Shown piece after piece: positions 35,207 to 42,830 of a stretch of DNA of 64,000 bases. Every line of letters starts with the position of its first letter. Position 1 is the first letter of the stretch. The DNA is taken from the NCBI GenBank assembly GCA_965242615.1, contig CBDESR010000005.1, forward strand, positions 1,054,001 through 1,118,000. Direction: 5' to 3'. The position numbers and the translations under genes were made by a program. Origin of the DNA: CBDBCU01 sp965242615. GTDB lineage: Bacteria; Chloroflexota; Dehalococcoidia; Lucifugimonadales; UBA3495. The notes under the pieces are model-generated. The model made no database searches and was not told where the DNA came from. It saw nothing but the letters and a program-made list of their open reading frames with translations.

Positions 35207-35563
35207 CCGCAGGTTGATTGAATGGGGGGCGAGACGAAAGGGGAAAGCGTACGGGGAGTTGGCGGGCGCGCCATTATCGGATAATCTGGTAGCTGTCAGC
35301 ATTGAACGGGCGGGAGAGTTACGCTACAATTAACCCCGCCATTGGTCAAAGGGCTGACCCTCTGCCGGTTGCTCAATTCCGGTTAAAAGAGGCGATATTC
35401 CTGATGCAACGCCCGGAACTTATGCCCCCCCGTACGAGAGTTGCCCTCCCCGGTCTGCGGTGGTACTTGCTATCCCTGCTGCCGATGGAGCAGGGAACTC
35501 CAACGGCGGTTTTTCCAAGATGTTTCCGACAATTAAAATGCCTAGATTTCTGACTTGAGAGGG
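35207..35563 (+). other. Gap without a convincing gene
   Basis: 357 bases with a short open frame (35302-35553) that has no Shine-Dalgarno site and no recognisable family. GC content drops toward the right end, where the promoter of the TIR operon lies. Confidence 0.4.
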
Positions 35564-35592
35564 TTGACAGACCTTCGAGTTTGTAGTACAGT
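35564..35592 (+). promoter_or_regulatory. Sigma70-type promoter of the TIR/membrane operon
   Basis: TTGACA at 35564-35569, 17-base spacer, TACAGT at 35587-35592, 43 bases before the first small gene. The -35 is a perfect consensus and the -10 matches 4 of 6. Confidence 0.55.
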
Positions 35593-35634
35593 TCAGCAGT
35601 CTACTTTGCATCTCGCTACTCAAAGGAGAGGAAA

Positions 35635-35805
35635 TTGGGCAATATATCCTTGAAGCAGTTCGGCTCAATCCTGTTGTGGTTGGGCTTGGCTTTTATTTTG
35701 CTTGGCCCGTTGACGATGTGTCTCGGTTTCTCGGGATTTATCGGCAGTGCCATGGAGGGTGCCGACTCACCTAGTGGGATCGGACCGATGATGGGGGGAT
35801 GTTGA
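35635..35805 (+). CDS. 56-residue membrane protein opening the TIR operon
   Basis: A TTG start at 35635 with AAAGGAGAG six bases before it. One predicted membrane helix (FGSILLWLGLAFILLGPLTM) and a Gly/Met-rich end (GIGPMMGGC). Its TGA overlaps the ATG of the next gene. Unknown; it is included because of the good RBS, coupling and hydrophobic composition. Confidence 0.5.
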   Translation: MGNISLKQFGSILLWLGLAFILLGPLTMCLGFSGFIGSAMEGADSPSGIGPMMGGC

Positions 35806-35903
35806 TGACCCTGCTGGCAATTATCTTGCTCATTGCCGGCGCGATTATCAAGGCCGTGGGGAACGCGACTGAACGTCGTTCTCGGAGAGAAGCCGAGGAT
35901 TAG
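35805..35903 (+). CDS. 32-residue single-helix membrane peptide
   Basis: An ATG overlapping the preceding stop, a membrane helix (LLAIILLIAGAIIKAV) and a charged tail (ERRSRREAED). Stop at 35901-35903, followed after 16 bases by the TIR gene. Likely a real small membrane protein, or a translation coupler. Confidence 0.45.
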   Translation: MTLLAIILLIAGAIIKAVGNATERRSRREAED

Positions 35904-35919
35904 CATCAGGAGGGTGTTT

Positions 35920-36327
35920 ATGCCACCCCTAGAAAGGTACCACCTGTTCATCAGCCATGCTTGGCAATACGACGCCGACTACTATCGGCTTGTCAATTTG
36001 CTGGAAAAAGCACCCCGTTTCGAATGGCGGAACTACAGCGTTCCGCAACACGACCCCTTGGATGCAAACAGCGTTCGCAAGCTCAGCAAAGCATTGGAAA
36101 GGCAGATCCGTCCGGCCAGTGCCGTACTTATCATCTCCGGTATGTACGTGAACTACCGTGAGTGGATTCAGTACGAGATTGACGTAGCCCTAGGCTACGA
36201 CAAGCCGATAATCGGCATTAAACCCTGGGGTGCCGAGCGCGTTCCTGTAGCAGTTCAATCCGTGGCCGACGAGATGGTTGGCTGGAACACCACGTCCATC
36301 GTCGCGGCAATCAAGAAATACGCCTGA
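35920..36327 (+). CDS. TIR-like (ThsB/MTH538-type) domain protein
   Basis: The 135-residue protein is a stand-alone TIR-like domain of the MTH538/DUF1863 (Thoeris ThsB) type. It has YHLFISHAWQYDADYYRLVN at the N-terminus, a middle VRKLSKALERQIRPASAVLI, then the motif YREWIQYEIDVALGYDKPII, whose Glu matches the catalytic position of TIR NADases, and a C-terminal GWNTTSIVAAIKKY. CAGGAGGG supports ATG 35920. The stop and the next gene's ATG overlap (TGATGA). ThsB-type proteins make cyclic ADP-ribose-like signals on phage infection, so it is probably the sensor or signal generator for the membrane protein beside it. Confidence 0.8.
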   Translation: MPPLERYHLFISHAWQYDADYYRLVNLLEKAPRFEWRNYSVPQHDPLDANSVRKLSKALERQIRPASAVLIISGMYVNYREWIQYEIDVALGYDKPIIGIKPWGAERVPVAVQSVADEMVGWNTTSIVAAIKKYA

Positions 36328-36818
36328 TGAAACCCGAGGAGTACGGCGAAAAATACCCTGACCATTTCCTGGAGCAGTATAAGCTCTATGTCGAGATGGC
36401 CGACCGGGTAAGCCAACGCCGGGAACAATCTAACCGGTTCTACGTTACGCTGCTGGCGGCCTTGGCTGCCTTGCTAGTAGTGGTCGCAAGGTTCGTTCTG
36501 GCTGAGGAAGGTGCGGAAGTTGCCTTTCTGACCGGCGTGGTTCTGATCTGCGGCATCTTTGGCGCGGCTTTGTCGGTTATCTGGTGGATCAACATCCGGT
36601 CGTATCGGGAGCTGAACTCTGCCAAATTTACAATCATCAACCGGATGGAGAAGCAGTTGCCCGCCGCCGGATATTCTGATGAGTGGGAAATACTGCGTCC
36701 CAAAGAAGCTCCGCCCAAATACTTCCAGATTACCCGGATCGAGCAATTCGTTCCGGTAGTTGTCTGTTCGCTATTTCTGGCCCTAGTTGCTTATGCGGCC
36801 TACCTATTGGTTTCCTAA
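36327..36818 (+). CDS. Multi-helix membrane protein partnered with TIR (RipA/SLATT-like)
   Basis: The 163-residue protein has an amphipathic N-terminus (EQYKLYVEMADRVSQRREQS), two central membrane helices (YVTLLAALAALLVVVARFVL and VAFLTGVVLICGIFGAALSV), a conserved-looking cytoplasmic segment (NIRSYRELNSAKFTIINRME, then EKQLPAAGYSDEWE) and a last helix (FVPVVVCSLFLALVAYAAYL). This matches what I recall of RipA-family octameric membrane proteins, or of SLATT effectors in nucleotide-signalling conflict systems. The start codon overlaps the TIR stop. Probable pore-forming or membrane-acting effector, by inference. Confidence 0.7.
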   Translation: MKPEEYGEKYPDHFLEQYKLYVEMADRVSQRREQSNRFYVTLLAALAALLVVVARFVLAEEGAEVAFLTGVVLICGIFGAALSVIWWINIRSYRELNSAKFTIINRMEKQLPAAGYSDEWEILRPKEAPPKYFQITRIEQFVPVVVCSLFLALVAYAAYLLVS

Positions 36819-36928
36819 AAATACCCTTTACGCCCGGTTATGCGGGCATATCCCCTCTACCCCCATTCCCCAATATGTGGCATAATAACCCCCGGCTGGC
36901 CCCAAACCATTTGACGGAGGCGTCCGGT

Positions 36929-38122
36929 ATGGTTGACTTGAAGCGCGGCGCGGCTATTGTGGGGATTCACGAGCATATTACCCGCTACGCCCCGGATAAA
37001 AGCGAGCTGCAAATCCAGGGGGAGAGCGTCAGCAAGGCGTTGGCCGACGCCGGGCTGGGCAAAGGGGATGTGGACGGGCTTTTTACGGCGTCGAGCAGCA
37101 TTCGCAACAGCGGGATGAACCTGGCCGACTACCTGAATATGTATCCCAAGTATGTGGATAACACCACGGTGGGCGGCGGCTCTTTCGAGTTTCACCTGTC
37201 CCACGCCTTGACCGCCATTGCCGCCGGGCGGATTAACTGCGCGGTCATCACCTACAGCAGCCTGGCCCGTTCCGGGGGCGTCTCCGTGGGCACCGGCGGC
37301 GTGGGGCGTTACGGGCATCCCCGGCTGGATCCGTCGCCGGACAGCTTTGAGGAGCTGTACGGGCTGACTACCGTCGGCTTGTATGCGATGATTGCCCAAC
37401 GGCATTTTCACTTGTACGGCACTACTTCGGAGCAGTTGGCGGAAGTTGCCGTAGCGGTGCGGCATCATGCGTCAATGAACCCGGAAGCCCTGTTCCGCGA
37501 CCCGATTACGGTGGCGGATGTGATCAATTCCCGGATGATTTCATCGCCGCTGCATTTGCCGGATTGCTGCGTGATAACCGATGGCGGCGGCGCGGTGGTA
37601 GTAGCGTCGCCGGAAGTGGCGCGCAGCTGCCGCCATCGGCCGGTTTGGGTTTTGGGCGTGGGCGAGGCTATTGCCCATCAGGGGGCGGGTAAGCGGGATT
37701 TGATGTATATTGCCGCCAAGCAGAGTAATGAGCCGGCGTTCGCGATGGCCGGCGTTACCCACCGGGATATCGATATGGCAATGATTTACGACTCCTTTAC
37801 CATTACGGTGGTGGAGACGCTGGAGGATTTGGGGTTTTGCGCGAAGGGGGAGGGCGGCCAATTCGTATCCGGCGGCCGGCTGCGGGTGGATTCGGATTTG
37901 CCGGACAAGCTGCCGATTAACACGGACGGCGGGGGGTTGTCGTCGAATCATCCGGGGATGCGGGGGATATTTCTGCTGTTGGAGGCGACGCGGCAGCTGC
38001 GGCATCAGTTTGCCGGGACGCCGCGCCAGGTTGCCGACTGCCAGATTGCGCTGTGTCACGGCACTGGCGGCTCTTTGGGGGCGCGGCACAGCGGCGGCAC
38101 CGCCATTTTGGGGAGGGATTAG
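36929..38122 (+). CDS. Thiolase-fold protein of the lipid-transfer/DUF35-partner type
   Basis: The 397-residue thiolase-superfamily protein from ATG 36929 (GACGGAGG before it). Motifs: AIVGIHEHITRYAPDKS, GKGDVDGLFTASSS, a VGGGSFEFHL segment where thiolases have the nucleophilic Cys, AMIYDSFTITVVETLEDLGF, LSSNHPGMRG, and CHGTGGSLGARHSGGTAIL. The missing first Cys suggests it is not a classical thiolase but one of the SCP-x/Ltp2-like proteins that work with a DUF35 partner, for example in retro-aldol or acyl-transfer steps. It is 3 bases before the DUF35 gene. Confidence 0.85.
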   Translation: MVDLKRGAAIVGIHEHITRYAPDKSELQIQGESVSKALADAGLGKGDVDGLFTASSSIRNSGMNLADYLNMYPKYVDNTTVGGGSFEFHLSHALTAIAAGRINCAVITYSSLARSGGVSVGTGGVGRYGHPRLDPSPDSFEELYGLTTVGLYAMIAQRHFHLYGTTSEQLAEVAVAVRHHASMNPEALFRDPITVADVINSRMISSPLHLPDCCVITDGGGAVVVASPEVARSCRHRPVWVLGVGEAIAHQGAGKRDLMYIAAKQSNEPAFAMAGVTHRDIDMAMIYDSFTITVVETLEDLGFCAKGEGGQFVSGGRLRVDSDLPDKLPINTDGGGLSSNHPGMRGIFLLLEATRQLRHQFAGTPRQVADCQIALCHGTGGSLGARHSGGTAILGRD

Positions 38123-38125
38123 AGA

Positions 38126-38539
38126 ATGCCGGATTGGAACAAGCCTTTGCCGACAATCGTGGGGGAAACCCGGCCCTTTTGGGAAGCCTGCCGCCGGGGG
38201 CAACTGGTTATTCAGCAATGCGCCGCCTGCGGGGAGTATCAGTTCTATCCCCGGGGCATCTGCGCGCACTGCTGGTCGGAGGAGGTCCGGTGGGTGGAAA
38301 CGGCGGGACGGGGGACGGTGTGGACTTACACGGTCACCTACCAGAACCGCACGCCGGGCTTTGCCGAGGAGGTTCCCTATATCGTGGCCTTGGTCGAGCT
38401 GGAGGAGGGGGTCAAGATGTTCACCAACCTGGTGGACTGCGACCCGCGGGAAGTGGCGATTGGAATGGCGGTGGAGGTTACTTTCATCCGGGCCAATGAC
38501 CGGGTGACGGTGCCGTATTTCAAGCCGGCGGCCGCCTAA
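38126..38539 (+). CDS. DUF35 Zn-ribbon/OB-fold acyl-CoA-binding protein
   Basis: The 137-residue protein has an N-terminal helix (FWEACRRGQLVIQQC), a zinc ribbon (CAACGEYQFYPRGICAHCWS) and an OB-fold (GTVWTYTVTYQNRTPGFAEE, PYIVALVELEEGVKMFTNLV). DUF35 proteins form complexes with thiolase-fold partners, such as ChsH2 with Ltp2 or the archaeal HMG-CoA synthase bridge, and position acyl-CoA. Co-transcribed with the preceding gene. Confidence 0.9.
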   Translation: MPDWNKPLPTIVGETRPFWEACRRGQLVIQQCAACGEYQFYPRGICAHCWSEEVRWVETAGRGTVWTYTVTYQNRTPGFAEEVPYIVALVELEEGVKMFTNLVDCDPREVAIGMAVEVTFIRANDRVTVPYFKPAAA

Positions 38540-38551
38540 AATCGGCCCGGA

Positions 38552-38902
38552 TTAGCCCGGGTTGCGGAGTTCATCGCAGCGTTCCTGGTCGGCATTAGCC
38601 AGTTCCGGCTGGTCGTTAAAGAGGTAGGCCAAGGCGCGGCGGCCGTAGTAGTTGTCATCGTCGGGGTTGAGGGTGATGGCTTGGGTCAGGTCGGCAATCG
38701 ACTCCGGGTACATACCGAGTTCATAGTAGGAGACGCCGCGATTGAACCAGGCTTCGGCAAAGGCGGCGTCGAGTTCGAGGGCGCGGGTGTAGTCGGCGAT
38801 GGCCGGTTCATAGGCGCCGTTGCGGCTGTATTGATTGCCGCGCCGGTTGTAGCCGGCGGCGTCGGTGGGATCCTCCGGGGGCGTAAAGGCGGGCCGGTTC
38901 AT
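38552..38902 (-). CDS. Short TPR protein
   Basis: The 116-residue protein has two to three TPR units (AAGYNRRGNQYSRNGAYEPA, AFAEAWFNRGVSYYELGMYP, LNPDDDNYYGRRALAYLFND). Its ATG overlaps the stop of the 151-residue gene by 4 bases, so it is the third member of the HEPN operon. The repeats resemble those in the long TPR protein at 31479. Confidence 0.8.
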   Translation of the reverse strand: MNRPAFTPPEDPTDAAGYNRRGNQYSRNGAYEPAIADYTRALELDAAFAEAWFNRGVSYYELGMYPESIADLTQAITLNPDDDNYYGRRALAYLFNDQPELANADQERCDELRNPG

Positions 38903-39354
38903 CGGGCGGCGGCAGCGGGCTGTTGAGGTTGCGGCAGTTCGGCAGGCCGGCGGGAAGCAAAGATGTAGCCGCGCAAGGCAGTTACGTCGAGGATGTCGAC
39001 GTTATACACTTCCACCATCCCGTCCGCGGTGTCGCAATACTCCCACACCTCCTCGAGGTGAGGGCTGTTGGACCGCACTATGTGGACGCTGAGGGAGCGC
39101 ATAAAGGGGCTCCGTCCCGTCTCATAGGGGCGCACCAGTTCGTGCAGATATTGGAAAGCGGCCATTTCGTCGGCCCAAATCCAGGGCGCGGCGACATAGA
39201 GACGCCAACTGGAGCCGGTAGGGACGGGGGAATACTCATCCCACTCCTCTTTTTCAATCAGGGCAAAGAGGTAAAACTCGCCCCGTTCCGCGGATAATTC
39301 CCTTTCTACGGCGGCCACCCCTTGCAGCAGCCGTTTCAGCAGACCGATTCTCAT
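38899..39354 (-). CDS. Unknown protein between HEPN and TPR genes
   Basis: The 151-residue soluble alpha/beta protein starts MRIGLLKRLLQGVAAVEREL. It contains EFYLFALIEKEEWDEYSPVP, SWRLYVAAPWIWADEMAAFQ and a C-terminal MVEVYNVDILDVTALRGYIF strand-helix, then a Pro/Gln-rich tail. Both ends overlap neighbours by 4 bases, arguing that its product works with the HEPN protein. I recognise no family. Confidence 0.65.
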   Translation of the reverse strand: MRIGLLKRLLQGVAAVERELSAERGEFYLFALIEKEEWDEYSPVPTGSSWRLYVAAPWIWADEMAAFQYLHELVRPYETGRSPFMRSLSVHIVRSNSPHLEEVWEYCDTADGMVEVYNVDILDVTALRGYIFASRRPAELPQPQQPAAAAR

Positions 39355-39746
39355 ATTTCCTCCACTAGTAGGGCAACTGCTTCCAGCATCTTAAAGCAAT
39401 TATCCTCGTTGGCGCTGCCGGCGGCAAGGTAACGGGCCGCCGAATTCCATAGTGACACGGTGCTCCAAGCTCTGGAAAAGTCGTTCTTGATGCGGGTTTC
39501 CTGTCCCGAAAGGTGCAGCAGCATCCCCAAGTCGTGAGTCCGAAAGGATTGCAGGTGGTGGAACTCCCCGCCCGTTTCCGGGTAGCCGTTCCAGCCCAAA
39601 GTATCGCAGATGCGGGCTTTCAACGCCAACTCCACGGCGTAGCCGCCGAGATAGATGGCGTTGTCGTAGCGGCCGGCTTGGCGCAGGACAACTGCGTCGG
39701 CCAGTTTGGCGTCGGCGATGCGGCGTAGTTCCGCCGTGGCAATCAT
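39351..39746 (-). CDS. HEPN domain protein
   Basis: The 131-residue all-helical protein has the HEPN pattern: ELRRIADAKLADAVVLRQAG, YDNAIYLGGYAVELALKARI (the typical YxxAxYLxxYAxELxLKA), then FRTHDLGMLLHLSG carrying the His. No MNT partner is next to it; the adjacent 151-residue gene overlaps instead. HEPN proteins are RNase toxins or substrate-binding modules. It begins 15 bases after the SDR stop on the same strand. Confidence 0.8.
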   Translation of the reverse strand: MIATAELRRIADAKLADAVVLRQAGRYDNAIYLGGYAVELALKARICDTLGWNGYPETGGEFHHLQSFRTHDLGMLLHLSGQETRIKNDFSRAWSTVSLWNSAARYLAAGSANEDNCFKMLEAVALLVEEI

Positions 39747-39761
39747 CCCGCTTGCCGCCGG

Positions 39762-40553
39762 TTAAATTACGGAGCGCACCAGGCCGCCGTCCACCAGTAT
39801 GGTGGTGCCGGTGATGTAGCTGGCTTTGCCGGAGGCCAGGAAGGCGACCAGGTAAGCCAGTTCTTTGGGTTCGCCGATGCGGCCGACCGCCGTTTCCTTG
39901 GCCCGTTCCGCGAGTCCTTCCTCGACGGATATGCCCAACTCTTGGGCGCGGGAGGTTACATTGGAGAGCATCCGCTCGCTGAGGATGGAGCCGGGGCAGA
40001 CATTGTTAATCAGGATGCCGTCCCGCCCCACTTCGTCAGCCAGGCTTTTCATATAGGCTACCGCCCCCAGCCGGGTCGCCCCGGACAAAGCCAGGTTGGG
40101 GATGGGCTGATAGACGGTGCTGGCGAGGATGTTGACGATGCGCCCGCCGCCCTGGCGTTTCAGATGCGGCACCGCTTCCCGGGCCATCCGGGCAAAGAAA
40201 AACAGGGAACGCTGCACCGCCGTTTCCCACTGCTCCTCGGTGGCGGTTTCGGAGCGGGCGAGGGGCGGGCCGCCGGAGTTGTTGACCATAATGTCGAGCT
40301 GGCCGTAGTGGTCGACGGTGGTTTGCACCAAGGATTTGATGCTGTCGTAGTTCTCGAGGTCGGCGGGCACGGTCAGGATTTCGGCGCCGGTGGCGGCGCG
40401 GATTTCGGCGGCGGCTTGTTCCAGGTCGGCGGCGGTGCGGCTGCAAATCGTTAGCCGCGCGCCCTCCTCAGCCAGAACTTCGGCGCAGGCCCGGCCCAAG
40501 CCTTTGCTGGCGCCGCCGATGATGGCAACTTTCCCCTGCAATTCCAAATCCAT
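39762..40553 (-). CDS. SDR family oxidoreductase lacking the YxxxK motif
   Basis: The 263-residue short-chain dehydrogenase has a Rossmann N-terminus (GKVAIIGGASKGLGRACAEV), NNSGGPP in place of NNAG, ILASTVYQPIPNLALSGATR at the active-site Ser, and ILINNVCPGSILSERM. Where most SDRs have YxxxK this reads SxxxR, as in a known FabG-like subgroup without the canonical Tyr. NADP use is suggested by ICSR after the second strand. It may be the first gene of a run with the HEPN operon. Confidence 0.85.
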   Translation of the reverse strand: MDLELQGKVAIIGGASKGLGRACAEVLAEEGARLTICSRTAADLEQAAAEIRAATGAEILTVPADLENYDSIKSLVQTTVDHYGQLDIMVNNSGGPPLARSETATEEQWETAVQRSLFFFARMAREAVPHLKRQGGGRIVNILASTVYQPIPNLALSGATRLGAVAYMKSLADEVGRDGILINNVCPGSILSERMLSNVTSRAQELGISVEEGLAERAKETAVGRIGEPKELAYLVAFLASGKASYITGTTILVDGGLVRSVI

Positions 40554-40666
40554 AAAGACTTTCCCCCCTAGCGGCTCCGGCCGGGCAAGACCAGCCGGGC
40601 GGTTGATGGCAAGGGCTGCATTATAACAGAAAGTTTTTGGGGATGGCGGCGGGATGAAATCTAAGT

Positions 40667-40696
40667 CGTCATTCCCCCGAAAGTGAGAGTCCAGAG
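40667..40696. repeat. REP-like repeat 'GTCATTCCCCCGAAAGTGAG'
   Basis: Degenerate copy of the short hairpin repeat also seen at 9029, 12547 and 59716, here in the divergent gap between the SDR and inositol-monophosphatase-like genes. Confidence 0.7.
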
Positions 40697-40786
40697 TCCC
40701 CGGACTACGTAGGAATGAGGGTGAGATGTGGATGGGCAGCCGTGCTATACTGGCGGGGTTAATTCGGGGAAGTCGAGGGCGAGGGA

Positions 40787-41743
40787 ATGATTGGGGACGA
40801 GGAACTGCTACGGGAAATTGAGGCCGCCGCCATTACGATGGCTTGGGGCGTTGGGGGGATACTGGGGGATTATTTCGGGCGGCAGTTGTCCATCGAGTAT
40901 AAGGACAAAAACCAGCTCGACCCGGTAACTTCCGCCGATAAAGCGGCGCAGGAGTATCTGGCCGGGGAAATCGCCCGCCGCTTTCCGCAGCACGGCATTT
41001 TGGGCGAGGAAGGGGCCTCCGACGCGGACGCCGCGCGGTCGGCCCCGGATTGGCTGTGGATTTTGGATCCCCTGGACGGCACGACGAACTTTCTGAACGG
41101 GCTGCCGGTGTATGCATCATCCATCGGGGTGTTGTATCGGGGGCGGCCGGTAGCCGGGGCGTTGTATCTGCCCTGGCCGACGGCGGGCGGCGGGTTTGTG
41201 CTGCACTGCCGGCGCGGCGGCGGCTGCTTCGCCGCCCATCCCGATGGAACTGCTGCCCCGATGTCCGTATATTTATCGGATAAGCCGGTGGGCAATCGGC
41301 TGATGGGGCTGCCGGGGCATTTTGCGCTGACTACGAAGTTTGGCAAGGCGGTGGGCCGGCAGCCGGGGGAGCTGCGGACGACCGGGAGCATTGCCTACGA
41401 GCTGGCGATGACGGCGTGCGGGGTGTTGCAGTATGCGGTAATCGGCGCGCCGCGGCTGTGGGATATGGCGGCTGGGGTTATTGCAGTGCAGGAAGCCGGC
41501 GGCGTAGTAATGACCAAACTGACCGGCCAAAAACGCTGGCAGCCTCTGGATGCGCTGCTGCCGAGTTGGGCGGAGCCGCCGCCGACCTATAAGGAACTGC
41601 GGCAGTGGGTAGCGCCGTTAGTGGCCGGGAATAAGACGGTAGCGCCGTTGGTGGCGTATAATATACGGGGGCGGTTTCGGCCTTTGACAAAAATCCGCCA
41701 ATGGGACAGGATGGTCCGGCGCAACCGGAACCCCAACCGGTAA
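40787..41743 (+). CDS. Inositol monophosphatase family protein
   Basis: The 318-residue phosphatase has the Mg-binding motifs HGILGEEGASD, WILDPLDGTTNFLNGLPVYA (the DPxDGTxNF signature) and the C-terminal GAPRLWDMAAGVIAVQEAGG. It is longer than usual (about 260-270) because of a C-terminal extension of about 60 residues. Family members dephosphorylate inositol phosphate, 3'-phosphoadenosine phosphates or fructose-1,6-bisphosphate. Same strand and 12 bases before the NucS-like gene. Confidence 0.88.
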   Translation: MIGDEELLREIEAAAITMAWGVGGILGDYFGRQLSIEYKDKNQLDPVTSADKAAQEYLAGEIARRFPQHGILGEEGASDADAARSAPDWLWILDPLDGTTNFLNGLPVYASSIGVLYRGRPVAGALYLPWPTAGGGFVLHCRRGGGCFAAHPDGTAAPMSVYLSDKPVGNRLMGLPGHFALTTKFGKAVGRQPGELRTTGSIAYELAMTACGVLQYAVIGAPRLWDMAAGVIAVQEAGGVVMTKLTGQKRWQPLDALLPSWAEPPPTYKELRQWVAPLVAGNKTVAPLVAYNIRGRFRPLTKIRQWDRMVRRNRNPNR

Positions 41744-41755
41744 GGAGGCAACAGG

Positions 41756-42790
41756 ATGCCGCAAAAGATTCGGATGTGGGAAGTGACTTCGGAGAATACC
41801 CTTGCCGAGGTAAATACCAGCGGGATTAGCCTGGAGGAGCGGCTGGAGGACTGGCTGGAAAGCGATATTTCTATGCTGGACGATAACCTGCTGGTGATTG
41901 GGCGGCAGGTAACTACCGCTTTTGGCGGCAAAATTGACCTCTTGTGCTTGGACAACTCGGGCGACACCGTAGTCGTCGAGCTAAAGAAGGGCAAGACCCC
42001 GCGGGAAGTAACGGCCCAAGCCTTGGACTATGCCGCTTGGGTGAAAGACCTTTCCCTAGAGCGTATCAGGGAGATAGCCGCCGGTTACCCGAAGCTGGGC
42101 GGTTCGTTGGAGGATGCGTTTGCATCGCGTTTCGACCAGCAACTGCCGGATACGCTTAACTTGAACCATCGCTCGCTTATCGTAGCGGAACAGATGGATG
42201 ACAGCACGGAGCGGATTGTCCGGTATTTGTCCGATATGAATGTGCCGGTCAACATAGCGACGGTGCAGCATTTCAAGGACAGCAACGGTCGTCAAATGTT
42301 GGCGCAAGTGTTTTTGGTGGAGCCGGAGGTGGCGGCAGCCAGAGAGCAAACAACGTCCAAGGGTAGGTCGCGGGCGACGCTTGAAACGCTTCAAGCGGTT
42401 GCTGATGAAGCCGGCATTGGAGATCTGTACCGTAGGGTCAGAAACGGTGTTACCGGTGTCTTGGTAGCTAATGCGACTGCCGAGTACGCAGGATACAGTT
42501 GGAAACTCGATGGCGGTCGTAGTCGAGTGGTGTTGGTAATCGGCGCTACCCCTGCCGAAGGAGGCGGGCTGTGGTTCCGAGTTCACGCCACCCGGTTGGC
42601 CGAGTATTTGGGAAAGACCATCGCAGAATTGCAAGAGTGGCTGCCGGACATAGAGGGCTACGAAGTATCGGGATGGGTGGTTATGTTCCCGGATGAAACC
42701 GATACTCCGGTCGGATGGAAAGGCGTTTTCCGCACCGTTGAGGAAGTGGACAAGTTCATCGACCGGCTGCGGGCGGCGGCCGGGCAGTAA
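41756..42790 (+). CDS. Endonuclease NucS-like (DUF91) protein
   Basis: The 344-residue protein has an N-terminal NucS-type PD-(D/E)XK domain: GGKIDLLCLDNSGDTVVVEL followed by KKGKTPREVTAQALDYAAWV, giving D...ExK. The C-terminal half (SKGRSRATLETLQAVADEAG onward, ending EVDKFIDRLRAA) is unrelated to the mismatch endonuclease NucS, so it is probably a stand-alone nuclease of restriction or repair type. TAAGGAGG supports the start. A bidirectional terminator follows. Confidence 0.8.
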   Translation: MPQKIRMWEVTSENTLAEVNTSGISLEERLEDWLESDISMLDDNLLVIGRQVTTAFGGKIDLLCLDNSGDTVVVELKKGKTPREVTAQALDYAAWVKDLSLERIREIAAGYPKLGGSLEDAFASRFDQQLPDTLNLNHRSLIVAEQMDDSTERIVRYLSDMNVPVNIATVQHFKDSNGRQMLAQVFLVEPEVAAAREQTTSKGRSRATLETLQAVADEAGIGDLYRRVRNGVTGVLVANATAEYAGYSWKLDGGRSRVVLVIGATPAEGGGLWFRVHATRLAEYLGKTIAELQEWLPDIEGYEVSGWVVMFPDETDTPVGWKGVFRTVEEVDKFIDRLRAAAGQ

Positions 42791-42801
42791 TGTTCTCCAG
42801 T

Positions 42802-42830
42802 AAAGGGGGCGGGTTTAACCCGCCCCCTTT
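42802..42830. terminator. Bidirectional intrinsic terminator
   Basis: A 29-base palindrome (AAAGGGGGCGGGTT/AACCCGCCCCCTTT) between two convergent genes, with A- and T-runs on both sides. Confidence 0.8.

Noticed and set aside
35302..35553. 83-residue open frame before the TIR operon
   Set aside because: No ribosome-binding site, atypical composition, no recognisable domain.
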